Assembly: GCA_023055425.1 (NCBI GenBank)
Contig: JALGPY010000001.1
Span: 118,215,057 to 118,279,056 of the forward strand
DNA length: 64,000 nt
Direction: 5' to 3'
Source of the DNA: Linanthus parryae
Lineage: Eukaryota; Streptophyta; Magnoliopsida; Ericales; Polemoniaceae
Shown in pieces: positions 32,233 through 43,149 of this stretch. Positions within the stretch are counted from its first letter, which is position 1, and the number at the start of each line of letters is the position of its first letter. The notes beneath the pieces were generated by a model. That model was given only the letters and a program-made list of their open reading frames with translations, had not been told where the DNA came from and ran no database searches. The position numbers and the translations under genes are program-made.

Positions 32233-34764
32233 TTAAGGATAATACTTCTTAATCCAGCGCATGTTGACTGAGCTTGGGGTTGAGGCCGTGCCATGTAGCC
32301 TTTGTATATTGCAGTAGCCACTTTCAAAGACTTCTTTGAATTCGAAGGGTCCTTCCCTGTTGGCTGCGAATTTTGGGTAAGCCGCCTCCCGCATGCAGTG
32401 ATCCGATGCGCGCAAGACCAAGATTGCCTCGATGAGGTGTGCCTCATCTAGATTGAAAGGATTTATCGAGGCTGGTATCTCCACTATTCTATCGTTCTAG
32501 ATGGCTTTCATCACCTGGTGAGCTGTCGAGGGGACTGCATCAAAGCGATGAATCCAGGCCCGACCGATGATCATATGGTACGTAGTGTTTGCATCGATAA
32601 CATAGAATTTGGTTGAACACTTTATTTTGCCAATCTGGACACCCAGACGGATCCATCCTATCGTCATTCTGGATTCGCTTCCGAATCCTATCAGCGGATA
32701 CGGGCGTCTGACAATCTTCTGCTCCTGAATTCCCGCTAACTTCAGAGTGTTGAGCGAGACGACGTTAACTGCCGCTCCTCCGTCGAAAAACGCTCTTTTG
32801 AACTCCACACCATTGATTACTGCCGTTACGTACAAAGGCTTCTGGTGGCTCGCATCTGTCTTCTTGTTGCTCGCGGAGAAGGTTATGACCTTTACTGTAG
32901 AGCGGGATGCCCTGACGACCTTCCCGTTGGAGATCACGATATCTTCCTCGTAATCTTCCGCTATCCTCAGGATCGCTTTTGTCATTTCCTTCTGGAATTT
33001 CTCCGAAAATTTCATTTCATCGAAGAACCTGCTGAACCCGTGCGACCCCTTCATCCGATCGGCACGTTCGTCCTCCGTGTCTATGCTGTAATCCTCATCA
33101 TTGTAGACTTTGGAAACGATGGGCAGACCATCTTCCGCAATCTCTTCGAGGTCCATAATCGCAATCATGGCGACATCTTTGCCCTTCGGCTCTTGCTCCG
33201 CATGGGAAGGCAGTGGATTGTTTCGCACATCCTGCCTCTTGTCACTGACAATAAACTCGCCATCTTTCATCTTTCGGCTCACCGTGTTTCTGAGCTTCTT
33301 GTAGTCAGCTGTGGGGTGCATGACCTTTCCGTGGCATTCGCACCACTTTGGGTCCCTCATCATCTCCTTGGAGGGTATCCTTTCGAGCGGCGGCAAGATT
33401 CCATCTTTACGCCATTGTCTGCACAAGTCACTCGCTTCCTCTACCGAACATGGTAAAGGTGGCGCATCGAAGTTTGCGACCTTTGGCTGCTTTTGGGGCG
33501 AGACCGTATTCACTTCAGCCTCACGTCCCCTCTTGTAGCTGAACCTCCCAATTTTAAAGGTAGTCCCGCTCGGGGATCTCTCAGGGGCGTGCTTCTTTTT
33601 TTGCCTCTCCACTATAGGCTCTATGTTCTTTGTGCATTCGATCAGCTTCGAAAATGTAGGAGTTTGCAGGTTGATAAGCATACCTTTGTACTCGTCTCGC
33701 ATGCATTGCAGGCATATTTCTACGAGTCTGCCCTCAAGCACTTCATCTCTTCATTCCAAGGACTTGGCTCTGAACTTCTTGATGAATGTCACTCCATCCT
33801 CCTCGCGCTTCTGATACATGCGAGAGAGATGAATCATCGTCACCTTTTCTTCCATCTGGAAGAATTTGGTATTGAACTTCTGGACCAAATCGTCCCAGGT
33901 CTTCACGAATCCAGCCTCCAGTGTCCTATACCACTTGTAGGCCACGTTCCCCAGAGATTTTGGGAACTCGCGCATCAACAACTTGGGATCAGCCCCATAC
34001 GGCCCCATCACATCAATAAAACGCATGACATGCTCGTGGGCATTTCCGTTGACATCCTCGAACTTGTCCCATTTAGGAGCCTTGTACCCGGCAGGGTTAG
34101 GAATGAGGTCGATCTCGCGTGGGATAGGGGGATCGTTGTCAACCTTCGGGATGATGGTATCAGCGAATGGTTGGTTGGCTAAGAAAGTTTCCATGCGCCG
34201 CTGCAGCGACGTCATGCACTCCGCTGCACTTCCCCCAGCTGCAGGAGGAGGAGTTGTTGTAGTTGGAGGCGACACATATGACGCGGAAGGGCTAGGAACG
34301 TACTGTGAATTCGCATTGCCCCACACCGCCGGCGGAGGAGGCAAAGGGTATTGTGAAGACGGATTAGATGCCAGGGTTGGCGGTTGAGGAATATGAGCGG
34401 CAAGAGGCAATATTTGAGCTGTTTGCCCTTGAACTGAGGGCAACTGCGCCGTTGCCGGTGGAGTTTGAAGGTTAGGGTTAGGTGGCGTAGGTAATACTCC
34501 CAACCCTTGAGTGGTGGAAGCTCCTCCTCCCAGAGAGACAGCTGTGGCCATTGTGGTATTCGGGGCGAGAGTCCCCAGGATGGCCATTATCCGTTCCAGC
34601 TGCGCAGACTGAGCTTTGAGAGCCTTCGCCTGATTCTGGATGGTAGCGTCCAAGGCCTCTAGTGTCGGAGCCTCACCGGCGGCCGTAGGAGTGCGGCGAG
34701 TCTCCTCTCCCGAGGTGGTCTCCGTGGAGGGCAATCTGTTACTGACATCATCTTCATGAGACAT
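32233..34764 (-). pseudogene. gag-pro: E2 gag-protease fused to integrase tail, two in-frame stops
   Basis: The start is the Met of MSHEDD (34764). It aligns with E1 gag-pro in one frame throughout, with two nonsense codons: TGA at 33751 where E1 has Cys (FRAKSLE-C), and TAG at 32497 where E1 has Trp (KAI-W). The zinc knuckle is damaged, since E1 CEYHGKVMHPTAEC reads CECHGKVMHPTADY and the last Cys is lost. The protease motif FFDGGAAVN is kept. After LDEAHLIEA (about 32426) E1-like sequence stops and the same frame runs into LVLRASDH...PKFAANREGPFEFKE and SGYCNI...MRWIKKYYP, the C-terminal part of a Tat integrase. RT, RNase H and the integrase core are therefore deleted in frame. E1 would be a plausible helper if proteins are shared. 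Confidence 0.9.
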
Positions 34765-34782
34765 GGTTGCTTGCAGTGGTAA

Positions 34783-34801
34783 GTTCACGTCGGGTTCACC
34801 A
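34783..34801 (-). other. E2 primer-binding site
   Basis: The minus strand reads TGGTGAACCCGACGTGAAC, identical to E1, two bases inside the 5' LTR. The conserved site supports shared priming by the same tRNA, which I could not identify. Confidence 0.7.
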
Positions 34802-34803
34802 AA

Positions 34804-35436
34804 TGTGTACGAGAGAATCCTGCAGAGAGAATTCAATATACACCAAGAGTAGAGGATAGAAAGGACACAGGATGAATAGGGTTGTGTGTAGGGAGAGAGC
34901 AAGACAATAGCACTGCGTGAGAGAGAGACAGGATTTTGGCAGAGCTTTCGGGTATCTCAGGTGATTCTCTCTCGTATGGAAGGGTTAACGATCCTATATA
35001 TAACAGAGAATGTGACCGTTGTAGTGTGGTTAATGCGCCCCTCAATGGCGGCTTAATTAGCTTAACCACAACGGCACGTTCGTCCGCGTATATAGGGACC
35101 GTTACAGCACGTTATCCGCGTATACCGGAACCGTTACGAGGTTGACCGGGTTTGACCGGGTTGACCGGGTTTATGGAGCTCGTGCCATAAATCTCTCAAA
35201 AGCAGTTACTAGGGGTCGCGCGCGGGCTTGGTTGTCGCTCGCGCGCGACAGGACTTACTCTAGCCTCCAAACCACTAAGTCCCTACAAGTCCCGTGTGGT
35301 GGTATGCGAGGGCCCTGTCTCGCAGCCCCCACGTGGATCAGCGCGGCTGGTGATCCAGTGTGTGTGAAGCACAGCTAGGTGTGCTGGATGGTCGCCACGT
35401 GGCTAAGATCTGCCTGTCTAGAAAGCACTATCTACA
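34804..35436 (-). repeat. E2 5' LTR (633 bp) with TATA box
   Basis: It is nearly identical to 24317-24948. The sequence CTATATATAA at 34994-35003 is the likely TATA element for minus-strand transcription into gag. On the outer side it is followed by CCAAT, the target-site copy. Confidence 0.95.
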
Positions 35437-36658
35437 CCAATGACAAAAGAAACAACCGTACATAGAATCACTCGGCCCTTACACAATATTGAGCCAAATG
35501 ACACAAATAAAAAGACAACAACGACAGTAGAATTGAAATTGAAAACATGAAAGTTGTAGATGTGCTTGCCCAGGGCTGCGTAATTTCCAAATATATGGCA
35601 ATTTTGGAAACCCAAGCTGATGCTGATATGGTTCAGTTGGAGGAGATTTGAATCTGGAGCAGGGAGTGAAGAAAAGGAACTCGCAATTAACCGAGTGATG
35701 ACTTCTTGTGAACCAGCTGGTTGGATGAACAACACACCCGTTTTTGTTGTGTTCGAACTAAGCCATGGTTGCCAACAGGCATTATAGAAGCAATCTGAAG
35801 CTTCTTTGAAGGACTTTGTAGATGCACCTTTGCTTATAAGATTAGTCTTCCCTGTTCTTTTTTTATTTTCCTTCTTATGTAACCTTTTCTCCTATTTAAT
35901 CTTTTTAATGTCTTTCTTTTTTCTTTCTTATTTTGATCTAGCCCAAAATGTTTAAAAGTATACATTTTCACCCTGTCAAGAAATTTTATCTAAAAAGAAA
36001 AAAACATTTCCTAAAAAAAACATGTAAAAAAGTATGTAAATCCAATTATGTTTGTACATGAGGATAAGACAGAAGTACACTTATGTTGGTCAAGTGAATT
36101 AACACTTTTTTAGCAGTTTTAAGTTGTAGGATTTATTATAAATGAGAGAGGCTAAACTTATTTTATAAATGGAGGTTGCAGCGTGTTAGTTTTTGTATAT
36201 TGAGTACCCATTAAGTAATTAAGCCTATGAATATGTTGTAATCTTACAATCTTGAGCATATTAGTTCTACTTAAGTTTCTCTAAGCTGGAGATTTTCCAT
36301 GATCCAGATAAAATTGATGTTGCACGACTAAAAAGATTGGATTATATCAACTTTAGTATGGAAGAGAACTCCTCTCTATTTCAGATTAGTATTAAATGCT
36401 TTCATCAAGTATGTTAGTAGAAGTTAGGAAATACATGAACTTGTTAATTTCTATTTACTTACAAGTCAATTTAGAGCCGAGAACTAGCTGTTTCTCTTGT
36501 CAAATCATTCTTCTGAATCTCGCTATGCATGCATGCCTCACTTTCAGGTACGTTACATTTAACACTAAGCTTGTAATCTCCACACACATCATCCATTTTC
36601 CCTATCTATTCTATAAAACAACATAGTTTCGCTTTAAAATGTCTTTTCTGTTATAAAC
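35437..36658. other. Non-coding spacer between E2 and copia E3
   Basis: No gene is supported. A T-rich tract (35850-35940) and the segment 36100-36245 resemble 10195-10300 and 10380-10520 in order and sequence, suggesting an old dispersed repeat. The 105-residue minus ORF at 35418-35735 overlaps the LTR edge and has no known domain. Confidence 0.5.
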
Positions 36659-36835
36659 TGAGAGAGAAAAGATGGAGACAATGTATGGAGGAATATAAAA
36701 AGCAGTTTTATTCTCTACCAAAACACTCTTTATATAGAGTGTGGGAGCCAATAATTATTCTCTAAGAGTCAATCATAATCTATTAGGATTCAATCATAAT
36801 ATACTAGGGAATATTCATTATAATATTCCATAACA
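36659..36835 (-). repeat. E3 3' LTR (about 177 bp)
   Basis: The LTR runs from TGAGAGAGAAAAG to TTCCATAACA. It carries a TATA motif (minus strand CTATATAAAG, 36728-36737). The start next to the polypurine tract (minus AAGGGGGAG, 36836-36844) is firm. The outer end is inferred from the TG and a short U5, as no second copy is in the window. Confidence 0.65.
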
Positions 36836-36966
36836 CTCCCCCTTGAATATTCACTACTAGTCTGCCTCGTTAAAACCTTGTCGCGTAAAACCCAATGGGA
36901 AAAACCGCAACTACGGAAAAAGAGTACAGACGCTAAAACTACATCTCCCCCTCATAATAAGATACA

Positions 36967-38560
36967 TTAACGTAAAAGATATTTTAATTGACGCATCCCA
37001 CATTTTTGAACATGTATCTTCAATGTTGATGCTGGTAGTGCTTTTGTGAACAAGTCTGCTGGATTTTCACTTGAGCGCACTTGCTGGATGGAAACAACCC
37101 CCTTCCTTTGAAGCTCATGAGTAAAGAAGAACTTTGGAGATATGTGTTTAGTTCGATCACCTTTTATGAAGCCTTCCTTGAGTTGGGCAATGCAGGCGGC
37201 ATTATCTTCATATAACACTGTTGGGCCGTCATTTTTGAAATTTGATCCACAAGACCCTTTGATATGTTGAACTACTGATTTTAGCCACACGAATTCTCGA
37301 CTAGCTTCATGGATCGCAAGAATCTCTAAGTGGTTTGATGATGTTGCTACCATAGTTTGCTTCATCGATCTCCATGATATAGCAGTTCCTCCATAAGTGA
37401 AAACATACCCTGTTTGAGATCTTGCTTTATGTGGGTCCGACAAGTATCCAGCATCAGCATATCCAATGAGGGAGGTATTAGATCCACGAGGATAGAAAAG
37501 ACCCAAGTCTGTAGTGCCACGTAGATATCGCATGATGTTTTTAACACCGTTCCAATGCCTGCGAGTAGGGTTAGAACTGTATCTAGCCAAAAGATTGACA
37601 GAAAATGCAATATCTGGCCTTGTGCAATTTGCCAAAAACATCAAGGCACCAATTTCACTAAGGTATGGCACTTCAGGGCCAAGAGGTTCCTCGTCACTCT
37701 CTTGAGGACGGAAAGGATCTTTATTAACATCAAGCGATCTAACCACCATAAGGGTGGTTAGTGGATGTGATTTGTCCATACAAAATCTTTTAAGGACTTT
37801 TTCAGTGTAATTTGATTGATGAAGTAAAATTCCTTCAGGAAAGTGTTCAATTTATAGACCGAGGCAAAATCTCGTCTTTCCCAAATCCTTCATCTCAAAT
37901 TCATTTTTCAAGACAGTTGCAGTTTTGGTAATCTCTTCATGAGTTCCCACAACATTCAAGTCATCCACGTATACTGCCACTATTACAAATCCATTTGTGG
38001 ACTTCTTTATGAAGATTCAAGGACAAATTGGATTGTTAACAAACTTTTCTTTTAATAGGTATTCGCTCAAGCGATTGTACCACATTCGTCCCGATTGTTT
38101 TAGTCCATATAAGGATCTTTGGAGCTTAATAGAATAAGCGGTACGAGGTTTGTTTGTTTTTGGCAGTTTCAGTCCTTCAGGAACTTTCATATATATGTCA
38201 CTATCAAGTGAACCATATAGATATGCTGTAACCACATCCATCAAATGCATATCTAAATTTTCCGATGCTGCCAAACTTATTATGAATCAGAAAGTAGTTG
38301 CATCCATCACAGAATATGTTTCTTCATAATCAATGCCTGGTCTTTGCGAGAAACCTTGAGCTACAAGTCGGGCTTTGTATCTTGTAATCTCGTTTTTCTC
38401 ATTTCGTTTCCGCACAAAAACCCATTTAAATCCAATGGGTTTTACGTCATTAGGTGTTTGAAATATTGGTCCAAACACTCTACGTTTTTCTAGTGAATTT
38501 AATTCAGCCTGTATTGCCTCTTTCCACTTTGGCCAATCATCACGACGTCGACATTCTTCA
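36967..38560 (-). pseudogene. E3 reverse transcriptase and RNase H, broken by stops
   Basis: RT blocks appear in one minus frame: [67 protein letters not shown] and the catalytic VAVYVDDLNVVG (about 37965-37995). RNase H follows, with TRPDIAFSVNLLARYSS, IGYADAGYLSDPHKARS and ENPADLFTKALP. In-frame stops at 38017 (FVNNPICP-stop), at 38287 and near 37850, with substitutions such as SSNHLEILA for the usual TEAEY-like block, indicate an inactive copy. The C-terminal 270 residues (36967-37779) remain open. Confidence 0.88.
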
Positions 38561-38588
38561 ATTGACAGTGGTTAGTGATCGTCATCAC

Positions 38589-39499
38589 TTATATGTAGGG
38601 AAACGTTAAAGACAAATGTGTCATCAATGATAACATCATTTCGATCCCATATTTTTCCGGAATATATGTAATTGATCGAGATCTCTTGATTTCTGGTACC
38701 ATATCGCCCTCTTCAGGGGCTGAATTTAGATCAATCATTTTAGGGATCGGATCACCAATTTTAATGGGATCATCAATTGTCTTTGTGGAATCTTTAGGAT
38801 TCAACACAGTTGCCTGATTTGTCTTCCTTTTTCTAGGAACCAAATCTTTTGAGCCAACAGGTCTGCCACGCTTTTGGCGTGCACTAGATTCATTTGCTTG
38901 TATACTCGCATTTTGTCCTACAGGGACATCAATCCGTGCTGGAAAATTCGCAGCCGGTATATGCGATTTTATAACTTTGCTTGTATCAACGAATGCATCA
39001 GGCATTTCGTTAGCTATGCTTTGCAATTTAAGGATTCTCAGCACTTCGAATTCACACTGGCTAGTTCGAGGATCAAAGTGTGTTATCAAAGGAGAATTCC
39101 AAGAAATTAATTGTCGAGCTTCAGGCAGCGACATGTCTCCCCCTTATTTCGGGAAGATCGATTCGTAAAAGTGACAATCTGCAAAGCGAGCTTGGAATAA
39201 ATCCCCAGTTAAGGGTTCCAAATATCTAATAATAGATGGAGAATCAAACCCAACAAAAATACCAAGTCTACGTTGGGGACCCATCTTGTTACGTTGTGGG
39301 GGTGCAATAGGAACATGCACAGCGCACCCAAATACACGTAAATGAGATATATTTGGAGGTTGTCCAAGCACAAGTTGTTGGGGAGAATATTTAAGATACG
39401 CAGTGGGGCGTAAACGTATTAATGCAGCGGCATGTAAAACAGCATGTCCCCAAGCAGAAATGGGTAAATTAGTTTTCATCAACAATGGTTTAGCTATTA
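38589..39499 (-). pseudogene. E3 integrase C-terminal part, cut by Helitron insertion
   Basis: The frame reads AKPLLMKTNLPISAWGHAVL, then RLRPTAYLKYSPQQLVLG, RRLGIFVGFDSPSIIRYLEP and GDLFQARFADCHF, the conserved stretch after the copia integrase core. A linker with KKRGRPVGS-like basic sequence leads towards RT. Upstream of IAKPLL the frame runs directly into Helitron DNA at 39499/39500. The codons shown as open up to 39614 are Helitron sequence read through by chance. Confidence 0.87.
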
Positions 39500-39529
39500 C
39501 TAGGTTCACTCCGCGCGCGTTGCGCGCGG
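39500..39529 (-). other. Helitron 3' terminus: hairpin plus CTAG
   Basis: On the plus strand CTAGG-TTCACT is followed by CCGCGCGC, GTT and GCGCGCGG. Read on the minus strand this is stem-loop, spacer, CTAG, then T. It lies exactly at the edge of copia integrase homology, as expected for insertion between A and T without target duplication. Confidence 0.88.
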
Positions 39530-40303
39530 CGTGCCATTGCACCGGGCGTTGTCGTCCAGCTTGGAAGTTCACTCTTGTGTCACTGTCTGTGCAATTGAAA
39601 TTCATGTTTCGCAATAACAGTATAATAGAAATTGTTTTTAGTTTATTTTAAAATAAAACATCAAAATCTATGATTTGATGCAACAAATTGGTATTGCGTG
39701 TAACAATCATGCCTAAGCAAATTGACATTGAGATTTAGTAATGTCACTCAACGTGTTTTTGATTTCACGTATTTTTTTTTAAAATTATGTTTACGATCGT
39801 GTGTTTTCGGTACATTTTATTCGCAGTGTTTTTCTTGTTTTTAAAACAGATACCAAACAAGGTCATACTTGGCCGAAGGAGGTGTTCGAAATTTTCCTCC
39901 CATATTTAATTGTTTCTCATAATTAGGCTCTGCTGCTCTCCCACAGGCCTTATTTTCTCTGCCACCACAACAAAATCACAATCATAACCTAAAACCCTAA
40001 TCTATTGTCAACGCCTATTTTCATCTCCAATCAGTCACCGTCTCTGTCCTTCTGATTTACGTTTCATCATTTAGATGTATTGTTTCGTGTGTGTTGAAGA
40101 TTTCTGCGGTAGATTTAGTGGGTTTTGCAATATCTTCCCATTGATTCAAAGCATGCATTTATTGAAAACGTGTCTCTTTGAAGATGCATGGTAATAAGTT
40201 CTGTGAATGGATGTGAACAGTTGTGATGGTCTTTTCACATTCATACTCATATATTGTATATAAGCAAAAGAAATTTCCTCTGGTCATAACATAGAGCGAA
40301 ACA

Positions 40304-40744
40304 ATGGATTCTGGTAAAGAAAATAGTGATGGCAAGTTGAGGAAGACTGCCAAGAAGAAGATGAAGAAAAAGGTGAAGAAAAGTCAGAGATATGAGAGTG
40401 AGTTGCAGTTTACAGAGAGTGAGTCTTCATTGGAGAGTTGGCATGAACATGGTTATGTGGTCGGGAAGGGGTCGAAGTCAACTATATATTCAGATGCGTC
40501 AGAGAAAGATGAATTCTGGCGAACCGAAACGGCTTCCTCATATCCGCTGAATTGGAAGCAGTCTGTTTCCCGTTCTTCCACTTCCGGTAGAGGTAAGAAG
40601 AAGAAATTCAGAGGCAAAGGTACTGAAGATTCGCAGAGGAAGAAAGCAAATTCCCCACTGGATGTCACACCAGATCAGGGCGGCAAGAGGAAAAACACAG
40701 ATGATAATGTTCTGGAGTCGTGCAAGAAGAAACCAAGGATGTAG
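40304..40744 (+). CDS. Small basic Lys/Ser-rich protein (146 aa), unknown function
   Basis: This intact ORF has no domain I recognise. The N-terminal part holds KKKMKKKVKK, a strong nuclear-localisation-like cluster. The middle is Ser/Glu-rich with FTESESSLESWHEHG, and the C-terminal half has further basic clusters (GRGKKKKFRGKG, CKKKPRM at the end). The upstream DNA (39950-40010) contains ACCCTAA-like strings typical of plant leaders. It is on the opposite strand to the other Helitron genes, so it could be a captured host fragment. The N-terminal half resembles small unannotated plant proteins in composition only. Confidence 0.5.
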   Translation: MDSGKENSDGKLRKTAKKKMKKKVKKSQRYESELQFTESESSLESWHEHGYVVGKGSKSTIYSDASEKDEFWRTETASSYPLNWKQSVSRSSTSGRGKKKKFRGKGTEDSQRKKANSPLDVTPDQGGKRKNTDDNVLESCKKKPRM

Positions 40745-42080
40745 AGTGTGTTGCATCTTTAATATTCTGGTCTAATGAAGTGTAGTTTTATGTTAGGTCT
40801 TATGAGCAGTGTCATGAAGTTGGATTATGTTTAGTTTGAAGTAGTTATGTCAACTAATGTAATCGTGGAATATATTTTCTCTATCAATGCACTTTTTACT
40901 TTGAGTTAATTTAATGTTTGTTCACATTGATCTGTTGTCCTATCTTAATCATGCATCGTTGTAAATTTTGTATATCAGATCGACCAAGTTATTATATCAG
41001 ATTAATCACCATATTATATGAATCACACATCACAATATGCAGTCACAGCATTTTTACCGCCGAATAGAATTAGGACCACATGATACCGTATACATTTCAC
41101 ACATCATTAATAAACAAATCTACAACAAGCATTTCCAACAACGGCACCAACAGAATTTTAGAAATTACAATGAGTATTCGTTGTTGTTGTTGTTGTTGCT
41201 GTTCCGGAAGGCGGTGTAGGCAAGTTTGGATTTGCACTGCTCCGATTGACAGATATGAACTACTGTAGTCTTGCGATATATTTACCTCGTCAATGCCATT
41301 TTTAAATTGAATTAAACTAATATTTGGTTACAATCATTTATTGCATAATCTTAATCAAAGAACGTCGCAAATTTTGTATGTTGGATCAAACAATTTATTA
41401 TATTTTTTTCCCTATCATAAACTGATACGATTGATTTGCTCATCCAGTAAGCCGATTCTGAATGTTAATTCAACAAATGTCATCATGCCTTGTATTAATT
41501 CTTTTGGAAAAATTATATTCCTGTTCAGTGCAAGCAAGCTCATATATGCACTGCTACGTATTTGCAAGATTATATTTATACCTTTCCTGAACCATTTTTT
41601 TTAAACCCCCTTTCTCAATAAGTTACATATTTAAGTATGTTAAACGAAGCTCATTGGTATTCGTCGTTCGCTATGAATTCATCGTAGGAGAACTTGAAGA
41701 TACCACTGGCTGCTATGATGTATATTAGTTGACATGTTACACATTGGATATATGACGGATGACGGATGCAATGCACTGTCAATTTGTACAACAATTCCAC
41801 AGTGACTTAAGAATGCGCTGTTATTAGGGAATCCATAACATATGTTATTTTTTGATTGAATTGGCCAGAACTTTGGTCTCATCAAGTTTTGCTATCTTCA
41901 ATGCATATCTTGCATTATTTTGAGATCATATGTATGTACTTGCACCGCATTTGTTGATGTTATTGTATCTTCAACTAATGATTATATTTTTGATTGAGTT
42001 AATACACTGTGTCATCGTTCCATGACTTATTTGTAATCATGATATGCAGTTCTACTAAGTAGTTGTTATTTACTTTCTTC

Positions 42081-42220
42081 TATGTCGGAAGATTAGATTC
42101 GTATCAATCTTGTAATATTGATAAATTAAGTGAAATAACAGCTCTTAATATGTCGGAAGATTAGATTCCTATCAATCTTGTAATATTGATAAATTAAGTG
42201 AAATAACAGCTCTTAACATA
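42081..42220. repeat. 70-bp direct tandem duplication
   Basis: A unit beginning TATGTCGGAAGATTAGATTC and ending ACAGCTCTTAA occurs twice in succession (starts 42081 and 42151) with a single difference (G or C after GATTC). The copies are nearly identical, so the duplication is recent. It is non-coding and lies just downstream of the second RNase H-like gene. Confidence 0.9.
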
Positions 42221-42336
42221 CCTATAAGTTAATTAAGTGAAATATAAACTATTGACATAGGTATCATTTATTTAAACATGAAGATTACACAATAACATGG
42301 ATAGAGGGACGTAATTGCCATACGGATGAGACTGCA

Positions 42337-43149
42337 TCAGTCTGTGTCGGGAGAAGAGATGTAACGCTTACAACTTTCTAATTTGTCCTCGATAATTAGA
42401 TCTTGAATAATATCTGGAGCATAATATAATATTTTGTAACGATCAGGTTGTTGTGATCCTATAGATGCAAGCCGCTCTGCAACACTATTGTCCAGTCTTT
42501 CAATAGGGATCAAGGCTATTTTCATTCGTCTCAGTAATGCATATCCATCATGGATCTCGCGCTTCATCGAGAGTGGAGCAGTAGTCCGCAGATGAAAGAT
42601 TTTGCTCGCTTCATAGTTGGAGGTCTCAATCTTGATTTCTTTCCAGTCATTCTCATAAGCTGAATGAATACCATGATAAATTGCCCACAGCTCACTTTCC
42701 AATTGACTGACACCATCAATTCTTCCTATGAAACCAAGCTGCCAGTTTTCATTGTCATCGCGGCAGACACCACCAATTCCATCGGTATTTGTTACCGGTG
42801 AGGTAAACCCATGCACACTTATCCTGATCACTCCTTCCAGGTAGAGAATCAAATATTAGAATATATATCAGGTTTATATTTCAGTTAATGTAGTAGGAAA
42901 TATGATATCTCATTGGCTAAGTAATATTGTAGAATATTATGACAGTATGACATTTTCAAAGTACTATAGATATGAAAACATGGTGGGCAACTTACTGCGA
43001 GGATTCGAAATGGGACGCGGAGGTGTTTCTTGAATCAGGGTTGCTGCAGTAACAAACTGCGATAGTGATGGACTTGAAGCTGATGAACTTGCAATAGTTT
43101 CATTACTGGTTACTTCTTCCTCAGAGACTGTTCTTCTGTGCATTGACAT
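42337..43149 (-). CDS. RNase H-like protein 2 (two exons), catalytic residues eroded
   Basis: The model has exon 1 at 43149-42996 and exon 2 at 42833-42337. The donor CGCA|GTAAGT and acceptor GGAAG|GA keep the reading frame (phase 1), giving about 216 residues. The N-terminus is Ser/Thr-rich (SNETIASSSASSPS). Exon 2 has the fold pattern of plant RVT_3-type RNase H: GVCRDDNENWQLGFIGRI, LESELWAIYHGI and IKIETSNYEA, then NSVAERLASIG. The first Asp is missing (VHGFTSP where NFDGS is usual), the third site reads ETSN instead of ESDS, and the last is Glu. It may bind nucleic acid without cleaving. Its partner is RNase H-like 1 at 50867-52267. Confidence 0.68.

Larger units (their letters stand above)
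24317..35436 (-). mobile_element. E2: complete non-autonomous Tat-type gypsy element (11.1 kb) with antisense PMD gene
   Basis: Both LTRs are present (632 and 633 bp), flanked by CCAAC (24312-24316) and CCAAT (35437-35441), a 5-bp duplication with one mismatch. The primer-binding site is identical to E1 and a polypurine tract abuts the 3' LTR. Gag and protease are present, but RT, both RNase H domains and the integrase core are missing; the protease region is fused in frame to an integrase C-terminal tail. Between that tail and the 3' LTR lie tandem repeats and a plus-strand, multi-exon PMD-like gene. Antisense extra ORFs at this place are known in some Tat elements. By eye the LTRs differ by about 15 substitutions and one indel, so the insertion is fairly young. 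Confidence 0.92.
36659..39499 (-). mobile_element. E3: 3' half of a minus-strand Ty1/copia element, truncated by the Helitron
   Basis: From low to high coordinate it has a short 3' LTR (36659-36835), a polypurine tract, then RNase H, RT and integrase reading on the minus strand. Integrase homology stops at 39499, exactly where the Helitron end begins. The missing 5' part (rest of integrase, protease, gag, 5' LTR) should lie beyond the far end of the Helitron, outside this window. Confidence 0.88.

Noticed and set aside
34783..34801. Piece of a tRNA gene
   Set aside because: It is only 19 bases complementary to a tRNA end and abuts an LTR, so it is a primer-binding site.
39500..39614. Continuation of copia integrase upstream of IAKPLL
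   Set aside because: This is Helitron terminal sequence (hairpin region) read by chance in the same frame.
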